Below the pieces are notes generated by a model, which ran no database searches, had not been told where the DNA came from, and saw only the letters and a list, made by a program, of their open reading frames with translations. From the NCBI GenBank assembly GCA_018268755.1, contig JAFDVW010000019.1, positions 212,348 through 276,347 of the forward strand: 64,000 nt of DNA, written 5' to 3'. This document shows positions 8,637 through 16,482 of the stretch, in pieces (position 1 is the stretch's first letter; every line of letters begins with the position of its first letter). The DNA comes from Acidobacteriota bacterium. Lineage in GTDB: Bacteria > Acidobacteriota > Terriglobia > Terriglobales > Acidobacteriaceae. The position numbers and the translations under genes were made by a program.

Positions 8637-9326
8637 ATGACTTCTCTTCTCGCACTGCGTGCCCAGATCGAAAGCCGTTTTCCGTCCGTGTTTGCGACTT
8701 ATCGCCGTCCCGAGGGGAGGACCATTTTAACGGGGATTCCGCAGGTGGATGATTTGACAGGCGGGGTACCAATGCACGCGCTGACGGAAATCTGCGGCAC
8801 TGGTAAAACTTCCGTCCTGCTTTCTCTATTGGCGCGCGCCTCCCACGATCACTACTGCGCCCTGGTGGATGCGCGGGACGCCTTCGATCCCGCCACGGCG
8901 GAGGCGGCGGGAACGGACTTGTCGCGCGTGCTTTGGGTGCGGTGTGGCAAGACCAGACAAAAGTTGCGGCCGCTCGAACAGGCATTCAAGGCCGCCGACA
9001 TGCTTCTGCAAAGCGGCGGCTTCGGCCTGATCGTGGTGGATCTCAGCGACATCGCGGAAAAGGTCGTGAACAAGGTACCACCGAGTTCATGGTTTCGGTT
9101 CAGCAGGGTCGCAGAAAACCAGGCTACAGCCTTAGTGTTTCTCGCACAGCGGCCTCATGCGACCAGTTGCGCGGGAATGGTCGTGCAACTGAAGGCTGCG
9201 GCGGCCACGTTCTCTGGAAAATTACTCACAAACTTCACCGTGAATGCCGAGCTGATCCGCACTCGCGAGAAGAAGGGCGTTCAATCGGCAAGCCAAGATT
9301 TCTTGATGAAAGCACAATGGGCCTGA
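8637..9326 (+). CDS. imuA: ImuA, RecA-like partner of mutagenic translesion synthesis
   Basis: A 229-residue RecA-fold protein of the ImuA/SulA-like family. A Walker A-like EICGTGKTS lies at 51-59 and hydrophobic strands follow (LIVVDLSDI, ALVFLAQRP). ImuA modulates RecA filaments and works with ImuB and DnaE2 in damage-induced mutagenesis. ATG 8637 was chosen over the in-frame start at 8577 because the upstream stretch overlaps the promoter and is not family-like. The gene is 3 bp from imuB, in a tight three-gene operon. Confidence 0.82.
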   Translation: MTSLLALRAQIESRFPSVFATYRRPEGRTILTGIPQVDDLTGGVPMHALTEICGTGKTSVLLSLLARASHDHYCALVDARDAFDPATAEAAGTDLSRVLWVRCGKTRQKLRPLEQAFKAADMLLQSGGFGLIVVDLSDIAEKVVNKVPPSSWFRFSRVAENQATALVFLAQRPHATSCAGMVVQLKAAAATFSGKLLTNFTVNAELIRTREKKGVQSASQDFLMKAQWA

Positions 9327-9329
9327 CTC

Positions 9330-10862
9330 ATGTTTGCGTGCTTACTCGTTCCCGACTTTCCCGTGCAGGCGGCATTGCTCTGGGAACCTAAGGACACGAG
9401 AGAGAGTCTAAGAAGATCCCCGATTGCGGTTTTAGAAGGCCCTTCCAATCTGCCCAAAGTGGTGGCCTTGAACGATGCCGCCAGGCGTGTAGGCATTCAA
9501 GTGGGCATGACCAAGCTGCAAGTGGAAACCTGTGGCGGAGTGCTGTTAAGAAAGCGGTCCGCGGATCACGAAGATTCAACCCAAGCCGCCTTGCTGGAAT
9601 GTGCCGGCCGCTTCTCTCCGCGAGTGGAGTCCACCTGCCCCGGAACCGTGATCCTCGATCTGGAGGGGACGGAGAAGCTGTTTGGTCCGCTCTACACGAC
9701 AGCCTGCAAAATAACCGTCAGTGCCCGAAAAATCGGTTTCCAGTTGCGAATTGCGATTGCCGCAAATCCAGACACCGCGATGTATGCAGCACGCGGCTTT
9801 GCCGGGATTACGCTGATTCCGGCGGGCGACGAAAGCAAAACGCTGGCGCCGTTGCCGGTCGAAATACTGCCGGTCTCGCCGCAATTTTTGGAAATTCTGA
9901 ATGGCTGGGGAATCGACACCTTTCAAGCACTTGCCGCTTTGCCTGACATCGCTCTGGTCGAACGATTAGGCCAAGAAGGTCTGGTACTGCAAAAACTCGC
10001 CCAAGGGCGGACCAGCCGACCATTATTGCCCGTCGAACCGGAACCGGATTTTATTGCCAGCTACGAGTTTGAAGACGCGGTGGAAAGTTTGGAGCCGCTC
10101 GCGTTTGTCCTGAACCGTGTCCTCCAAGAGATTTGTGACTGTCTGGTTGCGCAGTCGTTTGCTACCAACGAAGTGCGACTGACGCTCGACCTTGAAGTAC
10201 GACAAATGCAGGGCGGAAAGAATGGAGAGCAATACAAACACGATTGGATGTTGCCGGTGCCTACGCAAGACCGAAGTATGCTTTTCACGCTTCTGCGGCT
10301 TGATCTCGAACGAAACACCTTTTCGGCGCCGATCAAGAGAGTGACGGTTGAAGCGGTACCGGTAAAGCCAAGGATGGCCCAGGGCAATCTCTTCGCACCG
10401 CCGTCGCCCGAAACTGAAAAATTGGAAATTACCTTGGCGCGGATTCGTGGGGTGGTTGGCAGCATAGACACCGAGGGCATCGCTTGTGTCGGTTCTCCGA
10501 AGATTCTTGATACGCATAGGCCTGGTACTTTCGCAGTTCAATCCTTTTCCAGCGCTACGGAAACAAGAAGCCCATCTGCGGTGGTTCCTACTATCGCGTT
10601 GCGGGTATTCCGTCCCGCGTTAGAAACCTCAGTAGAGCTGAGTGGAGAGACACCCCACCTGGTTCGATTGTGGAAGAAGCATCGCCGTGTGTTGGCTGCA
10701 TCGGGGCCGTGGTCGAGCTGTGGCAATTGGTGGAACAGGAGCACACCGTGGGCTCGGGAAGAATGGGACGTTGCTCTCCAGACTCTCGAAGGCGTCGGTT
10801 ACTACAGGATTTATCTGGATAGAATCCGCAAGCAGTGGTTTGTGGAAGGTGTCTTTGATTAA
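9330..10862 (+). CDS. imuB: ImuB, non-catalytic Y-family polymerase homologue
   Basis: A 510-residue Y-family polymerase-like protein. It starts with the MFACLLVPDFPVQAALL strand typical of ImuB rather than the metal-binding DMDCF strand of active Pol IV, and it carries ILDLEGTEKLFG where active enzymes have the catalytic S-x-DE motif. A helix-hairpin-helix segment (WGIDTFQALAALP) and a little-finger-like region follow; the C-terminus (about 400-510) carries the ImuB-specific tail. ImuB bridges the beta clamp, ImuA and DnaE2. Its stop codon overlaps the ATG of dnaE2 (TAATG), which indicates coupling. Confidence 0.87.
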   Translation: MFACLLVPDFPVQAALLWEPKDTRESLRRSPIAVLEGPSNLPKVVALNDAARRVGIQVGMTKLQVETCGGVLLRKRSADHEDSTQAALLECAGRFSPRVESTCPGTVILDLEGTEKLFGPLYTTACKITVSARKIGFQLRIAIAANPDTAMYAARGFAGITLIPAGDESKTLAPLPVEILPVSPQFLEILNGWGIDTFQALAALPDIALVERLGQEGLVLQKLAQGRTSRPLLPVEPEPDFIASYEFEDAVESLEPLAFVLNRVLQEICDCLVAQSFATNEVRLTLDLEVRQMQGGKNGEQYKHDWMLPVPTQDRSMLFTLLRLDLERNTFSAPIKRVTVEAVPVKPRMAQGNLFAPPSPETEKLEITLARIRGVVGSIDTEGIACVGSPKILDTHRPGTFAVQSFSSATETRSPSAVVPTIALRVFRPALETSVELSGETPHLVRLWKKHRRVLAASGPWSSCGNWWNRSTPWAREEWDVALQTLEGVGYYRIYLDRIRKQWFVEGVFD

Positions 10863-13800
10863 TGGTCATGTCCTACGTCGAACTCCACGCCCGTTCCGCT
10901 TTTACCTTTCTTGAAGGCGCATCCCTACCGGAGTCGCTCGTCGCTCGCTGCGCGGAACAAAACCTGCCTGCGATGGCTCTGCTCGACCGTCATGGTTTCT
11001 ACGGGGCACCACGCTTTCACATGGCGGCCAAGCAACGTGGAATCCAAGCGCATGTAGGCGCTGAAGTCAGCATTGTGGAAGGTGGGAACTATCCCCTCCT
11101 GGTTGAATCCCGCACCGGTTATCAGAACCTCTGCCGCCTGATTACGACGGCGAAGTTACGTGCCAGCAAGAAGACGGCCGCGACCGCTAGTCTCGCGGAA
11201 TTGCAGAGCCACGCAGAGGGATTGATCTGCTTGACCGGCGATGAAAATGGCCCATTGGCCCATGCTTTGGCAAAAGACGGAATGGCTGGCGGCCGCCATT
11301 TGTTGCGGCAGCTCATTTCGATCTTTGGCTCTCAGAATGTGTACGTGGAATTGCAAAGGCATGCCGACCGTTTTCAGGAAGCGAGGAACCAGGCCGTCGT
11401 CAGTTTGGCGCGGGAGCGTGGTCTGCCTCTTTTGGCGACCAACGGCGTTTGTTACGCCACTTCCGAGGAACGGCAGATTGCTGACGTATTCACTTGCATC
11501 AAGAACAAGCGGCGGCTTGAGACCGCTGGCCGGCTGCTGGCGCGAAATTCTCAACGCCATGTGCGTAGCGCGGAGGAGATGGACGACCTTTTTGCCGATC
11601 TTCCCGAAGCGATTGAGAACACCAGCGAGTTGTCCTCCCGATTGAAATTCAATTTGGAAAAGTTGGGATATGAGTTCCCGCGCTACCCGGTGCCAGACGG
11701 CGAGACCATGGATTCTTTCCTGCACAAGCGGACTTGGGAGGGAGCACGTTGCCGTTACCGGCCGGTTAGCGCGCGGGTTCGGGGGCAGCTTGAAAAAGAA
11801 CTGGCGCTGATAGAAAAGCTCAAGCTGGCGGGCTACTTCCTGATCGTTTGGGACCTGATTTGTTTCTGTGAACGCAATGGCATTTTAGTGCAAGGCAGAG
11901 GTTCGGCCGCCAACAGTGCGGTGTGCTATTCGCTGGGCATCACGGCCATTGACCCCATTGGCATGGATTTGTTGTTTGAAAGATTCCTGTCAGAAGAACG
12001 GGGAGAGTGGCCGGACATTGATCTTGATCTGCCGAGCGGAGATGAACGCGAAAAAGTCATTCAGTACGTTTACGAGCGTTACGGCAAACGAGGCGCGGCC
12101 ATGACGGCGAATGTCTGCACCTACCGTGGGCGTTCGGCGGCGCGCGAGATGGGCAAGGTGCTCGGTTTTGATGAAGACACTCTAGCCCGGCTGTCGGCGA
12201 TCGTAGGGACCTGGGAATGGCGCGACCCGAATGACACGATGGAGCGCCAATTCACTCATACCGGTCTCGACCTCAGCCATCCGCAGATCGCGGTCTATCT
12301 GAATCTCTGCCAGCGAGTGCAGGATTTGCCGCGTCATCTCAGCCAGCACTCGGGCGGCATGGTCATTTGCCAGGGGCAACTGGATTCAGTCGTACCGCTG
12401 GAGCCCGCCACCATGCCGGGAAGGGTGGTCGTGCAGTGGGACAAAGACGATTGCGCCGACCTCGGGCTGATCAAAGTGGACCTGCTCGGTTTGGGAATGA
12501 TGGCGGTAGTCAAAGACAGTATTGGCCTGATTCGCGATCACTACGGCGAAGAAATCGACCTCGCGCACCTGCCGCAGGATTGCCCGGATGTCTATGACAC
12601 CATCCGCAAAGCCGACACTATTGGGATGTTTCAGATCGAAAGTTGTGCGCAGATGGCGTCCTTGCCGCGCAACAATCCCACTCGTTTCTACGACCTGGTC
12701 ACCCAAGTCGCCTTGATTCGTCCCGGTCCGATTACAGGCGAGATGACTAGTCCTTATTTGAAGCGGCGGCAGGGTAAGGAGGCTGTCACTTATCCCCACG
12801 AGTCGCTCATTCCGGCACTAAAACGAACGTTGGGCGTTCCCTTGTTTCAGGAACAACTCCTAAAGCTGGCCATGATCTGCGCCAACTTTACAGGTGGAGA
12901 AGCGGAAGAGTTGCGCCGCGCTTTGGGTAGCAAGCGTTCGCAGCAACGAATGCGAGAAATCGAAGCCAAACTTCGAGCCGGGATGACAGCAAACGGTTTC
13001 CCCGTGAAGACCCAGGACCAAATTGTGAAATTTATCAGTTCGTTTGCCCTTTACGGTTTCCCCGAGTCTCACGCGGCCAGCTTTGCTCTCATCGCTTATG
13101 CCAGTGCGTTCCTGAAGGTCCGCTATCTCGCCGCCTTCACCGCGGCCTTGCTGAACAATTGGCCGATGGGCTTTTACCATCCGGCCACGATTGTGAAAGA
13201 CGCGCAGCGCCATGGACTACGGGTGAGGCCCGTAGATGTGGCTTGCTCGCACTGGAATTGCACCGTGGAACCCGACAACGAAGGCCAACTCAGCCTTCGT
13301 CTCGGTTTCCGTTATGTGCGCGGTCTGTCTCAAGTCGCAGGGGAAGCTCTGGCGAGCCAGCGTGGAGACGGTCCATTTGCGTCCGTGGAGGAGTTGGCCC
13401 GGCGTGTACCCCAGCTCACTCGCGACCATCTGGCCATGCTGGCGAGAATCGGGGCGTTGAACAATCTGTGTCCCGACGCTAAGGTGCATCGCCGCGACGC
13501 GTTGTGGCAAGTGGAGAAGGCCGTCAAGAAAAATGGGCCTCTGCTCGAAGGCATTGTGGAGGCCGATCCGAGATCGCCGTTGCGCCGAATGGATACTGAA
13601 GAAAGGCTGGTCGCGGACTACCACGGGACCGGATTGACCACGGGGCCACATCCCATGGCGTATCGCAGAGAGGTTCTGCGGGCACGGGGCGTTATGTCCG
13701 CCAGTGAGCTAACGAATCTTCCACACGGGAAAGAAGCTACGGTTGCCGGCTGTGTGATTACGCGCCAGAGACCGGGAACCGCCAAGGGGATCATCTTCAT

Positions 13801-14005
13801 GACGCTAGAAGACGAAACGGGAACTTCAAGAGTCATTATCAGCCCCGACTTCTACGACAAGAATCGAATGGCGGTTCTGAATGAAAGATTCGTTTTGGTT
13901 TCGGGGCTGGTTCAGAACCAAGATCATGTAGTGCACCTGAAGGCACGAAGCATTCAGCCCCTGGCAATCAGTGCTGCGACTACGCCTTCGCATGATTTTC
14001 ATTGA
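10862..14005 (+). CDS. dnaE2: DnaE2 (ImuC) error-prone DNA polymerase III alpha subunit
   Basis: A 1047-residue C-family polymerase, the usual DnaE2 length. The N-terminal PHP domain begins YVELHARSAFTFLEGAS and includes LLDRHGFYGAP. Catalytic aspartates lie in WPDIDLDLPSGDERE (near 385-388) and IKVDLLGLG (near 536). A helix-hairpin-helix region and a C-terminal OB domain (about 945-1030; VAGCVITRQRPGTAKG, FMTLEDETG) follow. The enzyme extends across lesions and is the effector of the ImuABC mutasome. The N-terminus could equally start at the second ATG (10868). Carriage of this cassette on an island beside defence genes would give the host inducible mutagenesis. Confidence 0.93.
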   Translation: MVMSYVELHARSAFTFLEGASLPESLVARCAEQNLPAMALLDRHGFYGAPRFHMAAKQRGIQAHVGAEVSIVEGGNYPLLVESRTGYQNLCRLITTAKLRASKKTAATASLAELQSHAEGLICLTGDENGPLAHALAKDGMAGGRHLLRQLISIFGSQNVYVELQRHADRFQEARNQAVVSLARERGLPLLATNGVCYATSEERQIADVFTCIKNKRRLETAGRLLARNSQRHVRSAEEMDDLFADLPEAIENTSELSSRLKFNLEKLGYEFPRYPVPDGETMDSFLHKRTWEGARCRYRPVSARVRGQLEKELALIEKLKLAGYFLIVWDLICFCERNGILVQGRGSAANSAVCYSLGITAIDPIGMDLLFERFLSEERGEWPDIDLDLPSGDEREKVIQYVYERYGKRGAAMTANVCTYRGRSAAREMGKVLGFDEDTLARLSAIVGTWEWRDPNDTMERQFTHTGLDLSHPQIAVYLNLCQRVQDLPRHLSQHSGGMVICQGQLDSVVPLEPATMPGRVVVQWDKDDCADLGLIKVDLLGLGMMAVVKDSIGLIRDHYGEEIDLAHLPQDCPDVYDTIRKADTIGMFQIESCAQMASLPRNNPTRFYDLVTQVALIRPGPITGEMTSPYLKRRQGKEAVTYPHESLIPALKRTLGVPLFQEQLLKLAMICANFTGGEAEELRRALGSKRSQQRMREIEAKLRAGMTANGFPVKTQDQIVKFISSFALYGFPESHAASFALIAYASAFLKVRYLAAFTAALLNNWPMGFYHPATIVKDAQRHGLRVRPVDVACSHWNCTVEPDNEGQLSLRLGFRYVRGLSQVAGEALASQRGDGPFASVEELARRVPQLTRDHLAMLARIGALNNLCPDAKVHRRDALWQVEKAVKKNGPLLEGIVEADPRSPLRRMDTEERLVADYHGTGLTTGPHPMAYRREVLRARGVMSASELTNLPHGKEATVAGCVITRQRPGTAKGIIFMTLEDETGTSRVIISPDFYDKNRMAVLNERFVLVSGLVQNQDHVVHLKARSIQPLAISAATTPSHDFH

Positions 14006-14066
14006 TATCACAATAAACTGCGCCGCTTAGTGGCATTCAGCTTTTTCCGAACAAATCCACCGTACC

Positions 14067-14702
14067 TCACCATCGCAGTAAGCGCGGCCCTAGCATGGAG
14101 CCGATGGAAGCGCACAAAGCGACCATCGCACCGTACCACACGGCGATGAACGGAATGGAATCATCGGGACAGTGGAAAGCGTATGCCGTTGCTCCTAGCG
14201 CCCCCGCAACCAGTCCGGCAATTGCCCCGGTCAGCTTCAATTCCGTCGGAGCCCCTTTGCGCAGAAACCAGATCAATGCGACGAATGGAAGGACCGCAAA
14301 AAGCGGTATGCAGAACAGGCACGTAAACCAGTTCATCCCCAGCAGCATCTTGCCCCACGCCATTGGGGTGTGAGACGCGAGTGCGATGCTCCCAGCCAAG
14401 ACGATGACGATAAATGGAAGCAGTGTCAAAGCGGACAGCTTCGCATTCTTTTGACCTGGGCGAGCCAGCTTGGCCAGCAAAGCAGTCCCGAGACCAATGA
14501 GGCTCACAGTGAATAGGAGTTTCAAGGCGAGAAAATTCCAACTCCAAGACAATTCACGGCGCAAGCCAACCGTGCCCAGCATGAGGCAAAAGGCGGCACT
14601 ACCGCCGATCAAAAGCGCGAGGCTCAACGTTTTCCTGATGGCAACGGTTTTGACAGGATCAACGTTGGTGCTCAGCATGTCGATCAGTTGATCGGTCTTC
14701 AT
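14067..14702 (-). CDS. nrsF: NrsF-type membrane anti-sigma factor (DUF1109)
   Basis: A 211-residue integral membrane protein with about six hydrophobic segments. It matches the NrsF/DUF1109 family, which in Caulobacter holds the ECF sigma factor SigF at the membrane and releases it under heavy-metal or oxidative stress through two conserved cysteines. Here the candidate sensor residues are Cys128 and Cys131 (CLFC) and Cys178 (AFHCPDD), close to the positions described for NrsF. It overlaps the sigF-like gene by 4 bp (ATGA), the standard order for this pair. Confidence 0.85.
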   Translation of the reverse strand: MKTDQLIDMLSTNVDPVKTVAIRKTLSLALLIGGSAAFCLMLGTVGLRRELSWSWNFLALKLLFTVSLIGLGTALLAKLARPGQKNAKLSALTLLPFIVIVLAGSIALASHTPMAWGKMLLGMNWFTCLFCIPLFAVLPFVALIWFLRKGAPTELKLTGAIAGLVAGALGATAYAFHCPDDSIPFIAVWYGAMVALCASIGSMLGPRLLRW

Positions 14703-15262
14703 GGGCGCCCCTCCTTACTGATTTGCAATGCCAAGCTCTTCAGTCCGCGGTGAACGGAGACCTTTACGGCTGATTCCGACATGCCACAACGGTTCGCTGC
14801 TTCGCTCACGCTGAGGCCATCGAGCTTGACGTACTGGATGACTCGTTTCACTTTTGGTGTCAACGTTTCAAGCAGCCGGTCCAAGTCCAGACTGCTCTCC
14901 ACTCCTGCGTAGTTGTCTCTTGCGGTCAACTCTTCGGACTCATCCACTGGGACGTTTCTCGTAGAGTATTTTGTTCGGCGGAGGAAATCGACCAACTTGT
15001 AACGCGCAATCGCGTAGACCCAGGCGGTGAAGGGTTGCGATGGATCGTAGGTGTGTCGATGGGTATGAATTGCGAATAGAGCTTCCTGGACCAGATCTTC
15101 AGCTTCCACCGCGCCCCGGTTCATGAGGACCAGTTTATTTTTGAAGAAAGCTCGCAACTGGGAACTGAGCCTTTCCAAGAGTGTCCTATACGCGGATGCG
15201 TCCCCGGTGCTTGCGGCAAGCATGAGCGCGCGTAATTCGGACTCGCTAGAGGTCACATCCAT
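14699..15262 (-). CDS. sigF: ECF sigma factor, SigF (ECF16-like)
   Basis: A 187-residue ECF sigma factor. Region 2 includes EAEDLVQEALFAIHTHRHTYD and FTAWVYAIARYKLVDFLRR (about 54-95); region 4 includes LTPKVKRVIQYVKLDGLSVSEAA and the helix-turn-helix MSESAVKVSVHRG (about 133-178). The pairing with NrsF and the GTAACC-N16-CGAA promoters nearby identify it as SigF-like. Its own promoter ends only 4 nt upstream of the ATG at 15262 and no ribosome site is seen, so the mRNA may be leaderless or translation may start at Met14 (15223). It probably controls itself, the next two plus-strand genes and perhaps the whole copper efflux operon. Confidence 0.9.
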   Translation of the reverse strand: MDVTSSESELRALMLAASTGDASAYRTLLERLSSQLRAFFKNKLVLMNRGAVEAEDLVQEALFAIHTHRHTYDPSQPFTAWVYAIARYKLVDFLRRTKYSTRNVPVDESEELTARDNYAGVESSLDLDRLLETLTPKVKRVIQYVKLDGLSVSEAANRCGMSESAVKVSVHRGLKSLALQISKEGRP

Positions 15263-15266
15263 TTAG

Positions 15267-15292
15267 TTCGCAAAATGATGCAATTTGGTTAC
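15267..15292 (-). promoter_or_regulatory. SigF-type promoter (GTAACC-N16-CGAA) of sigF-nrsF
   Basis: On the minus strand GTAACC (15292-15287) and CGAA (15270-15267) are separated by exactly 16 nt. This equals the Caulobacter SigF promoter consensus and predicts autoregulation. Confidence 0.8.
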
Positions 15293-15347
15293 AGATGGAG
15301 CATTGAAAGTTTACGCCGCGGCGAAGCGATTCCGGGAAACTGAGAAT

Positions 15348-15373
15348 GTAACCGAGACGGTGTCATTTGCGAA
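15348..15373 (+). promoter_or_regulatory. SigF-type promoter (GTAACC-N16-CGAA) of the 135-residue protein gene
   Basis: GTAACC (15348-15353) and CGAA (15370-15373) are separated by exactly 16 nt on the plus strand, 59 nt upstream of the ATG at 15433. It is divergent from the sigF promoter. Confidence 0.8.
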
Positions 15374-15432
15374 GTTCTATGTGAAGGGCGATTTGTTAAT
15401 TGGCTAAAGCCGATGCAAGGGAGGAACGAGAA

Positions 15433-15840
15433 ATGAAAATCGCAGACCTCAAACCACTGGCGTTCATCATCGTGATATCGCTGGCTTTATTTTCGCTCAC
15501 AGGTTTTGCAGGAGCGAGCGATAGCCAGGTCATCACGAAAAAGGGATTCAAAGCTCTATTGAAGACCGCGAAAGAGCCGGTCGAGCACAGAAAGATTGCC
15601 GAGTATTATCGGCAGGAGGCTGCGCGCCTTACCGCGAGCGCAAAGGAACATGAGGAATTGGCGCACATTTATGCGAACAAACCTCCTTTTCCCGCCATGG
15701 AAGCGAAACATGGCACCTCGTTTGGCCAAGGCGCTCCGCACTGCAAACGATGGGCAGAGCTTTCTTCCGCACAAGCTAAAGAAGCCTTGTCACTTGCCGA
15801 GATGCATGAAGAAATGGCCAGAGCTGCTGAGCAGAAATGA
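15433..15840 (+). CDS. Small exported helical protein of the SigF regulon
   Basis: A 135-residue protein with a clear signal peptide (LAFIIVISLALFSLTGFAGA) followed by a mostly helical, charged mature part (KTAKEPVEHRKIAEYYRQEA; ELSSAQAKEALSLAEMHEEM). It includes one Cys and two His in APHCKRW and the region just before it. I do not recognise a named family; similar short helical periplasmic proteins are common in acidobacteria. ATG 15433 has AAGGGAGG 8 nt upstream, so I prefer it to the in-frame start at 15400. The SigF promoter upstream and the strong terminator immediately downstream make it a one-gene unit. A periplasmic stress or metal-binding role is inference only. Confidence 0.75.
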   Translation: MKIADLKPLAFIIVISLALFSLTGFAGASDSQVITKKGFKALLKTAKEPVEHRKIAEYYRQEAARLTASAKEHEELAHIYANKPPFPAMEAKHGTSFGQGAPHCKRWAELSSAQAKEALSLAEMHEEMARAAEQK

Positions 15841-15861
15841 AGAGTTGGGTGTTACTCCTGA

Positions 15862-15889
15862 GGCCGCCAGGCCCGGCGGCCTTTTTTTT
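15862..15889 (+). terminator. Strong Rho-independent terminator
   Basis: A 7-bp GC-only stem (GGCCGCC/GGCGGCC) with a 6-nt loop is followed by eight T residues. It ends the preceding SigF-dependent transcript just before the next SigF promoter. Confidence 0.9.
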
Positions 15890-15898
15890 AAAGAGAAT

Positions 15899-15924
15899 GT
15901 AACCGACTACCACGGCTTTGCGAA
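15899..15924 (+). promoter_or_regulatory. SigF-type promoter (GTAACC-N16-CGAA) ahead of the copper efflux operon
   Basis: GTAACC (15899-15904) and CGAA (15921-15924) are exactly 16 nt apart, 22 nt upstream of the ATG at 15947. It is the third perfect copy within 660 bp. No terminator or better promoter is evident between here and the cusC-like gene, so it may drive the whole operon. Confidence 0.8.
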
Positions 15925-15946
15925 CTTACCCATAGAGGCGACCTTA

Positions 15947-16396
15947 ATGGCAGACGCCCAGCCGGCCAAAATGCTCAATTCGTTGCCTGCAATGCCATTG
16001 GGCGATAGACTTATCCGGGTGAGAGTGGTGGCGAAAGTTGCAGTCGCGCTTCTGGGATTGCTCCTGGCGGCCTTGCCGGTGATGGCATGCGCACGGCCTG
16101 GCGCCGCAATGACAGCGGCTGAGCACGATTGCTGTAAGCGTATGGCGGGCGAATGTGGGCGATCCCGCATGGCTCAATCGCATGGATGCTGCCAGCCTCA
16201 AGCTTCGCCGAATGAGTTCCACGTACTGAAGGTTGTGTCTTCTCATCTCAACCATGGCTTGGCTGAGCTGCACGCGCTTCCCGGTGCACTCGCCTTGCTG
16301 CCCGACGCCTCCGTGTTGCTCGCTGCGAGCATTGCTTCCTCCACCCATAGTCCGCCCGGCCTGGGTTGTACCGCGAACACCGTCCTAAGAATCTGA
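15947..16396 (+). CDS. Small exported Cys-rich protein heading the Cus-type operon
   Basis: A 149-residue protein with a membrane/signal segment (VAVALLGLLLAALPVMACA, about 28-47). The following region carries closely spaced Cys and His (HDCCKRMAGEC, then SHGCCQPQ), which look like metal ligands. No named family recognised. The frame is open from 15596, but that part overlaps the previous gene and the terminator; ATG 15947 follows the SigF promoter directly. It lies 86 bp upstream of the outer-membrane efflux gene. A parallel Cys-rich protein precedes the second efflux operon (22786-23172). A metallochaperone or sensor role is inferred from composition and context. Confidence 0.65.
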   Translation: MADAQPAKMLNSLPAMPLGDRLIRVRVVAKVAVALLGLLLAALPVMACARPGAAMTAAEHDCCKRMAGECGRSRMAQSHGCCQPQASPNEFHVLKVVSSHLNHGLAELHALPGALALLPDASVLLAASIASSTHSPPGLGCTANTVLRI

Positions 16397-16482
16397 TCCT
16401 TCCTCTCGCAGACTAATCTCTGTCCGTGTTCACGCACTCTTGTGCGCACAACAACAAAAGTGTCAGTTCCCTGGGAGGAAAG

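Noticed and set aside
10023..10541. Minus-strand frame of 172 codons inside imuB
   Set aside because: Shadow of imuB with no domain or ribosome site.
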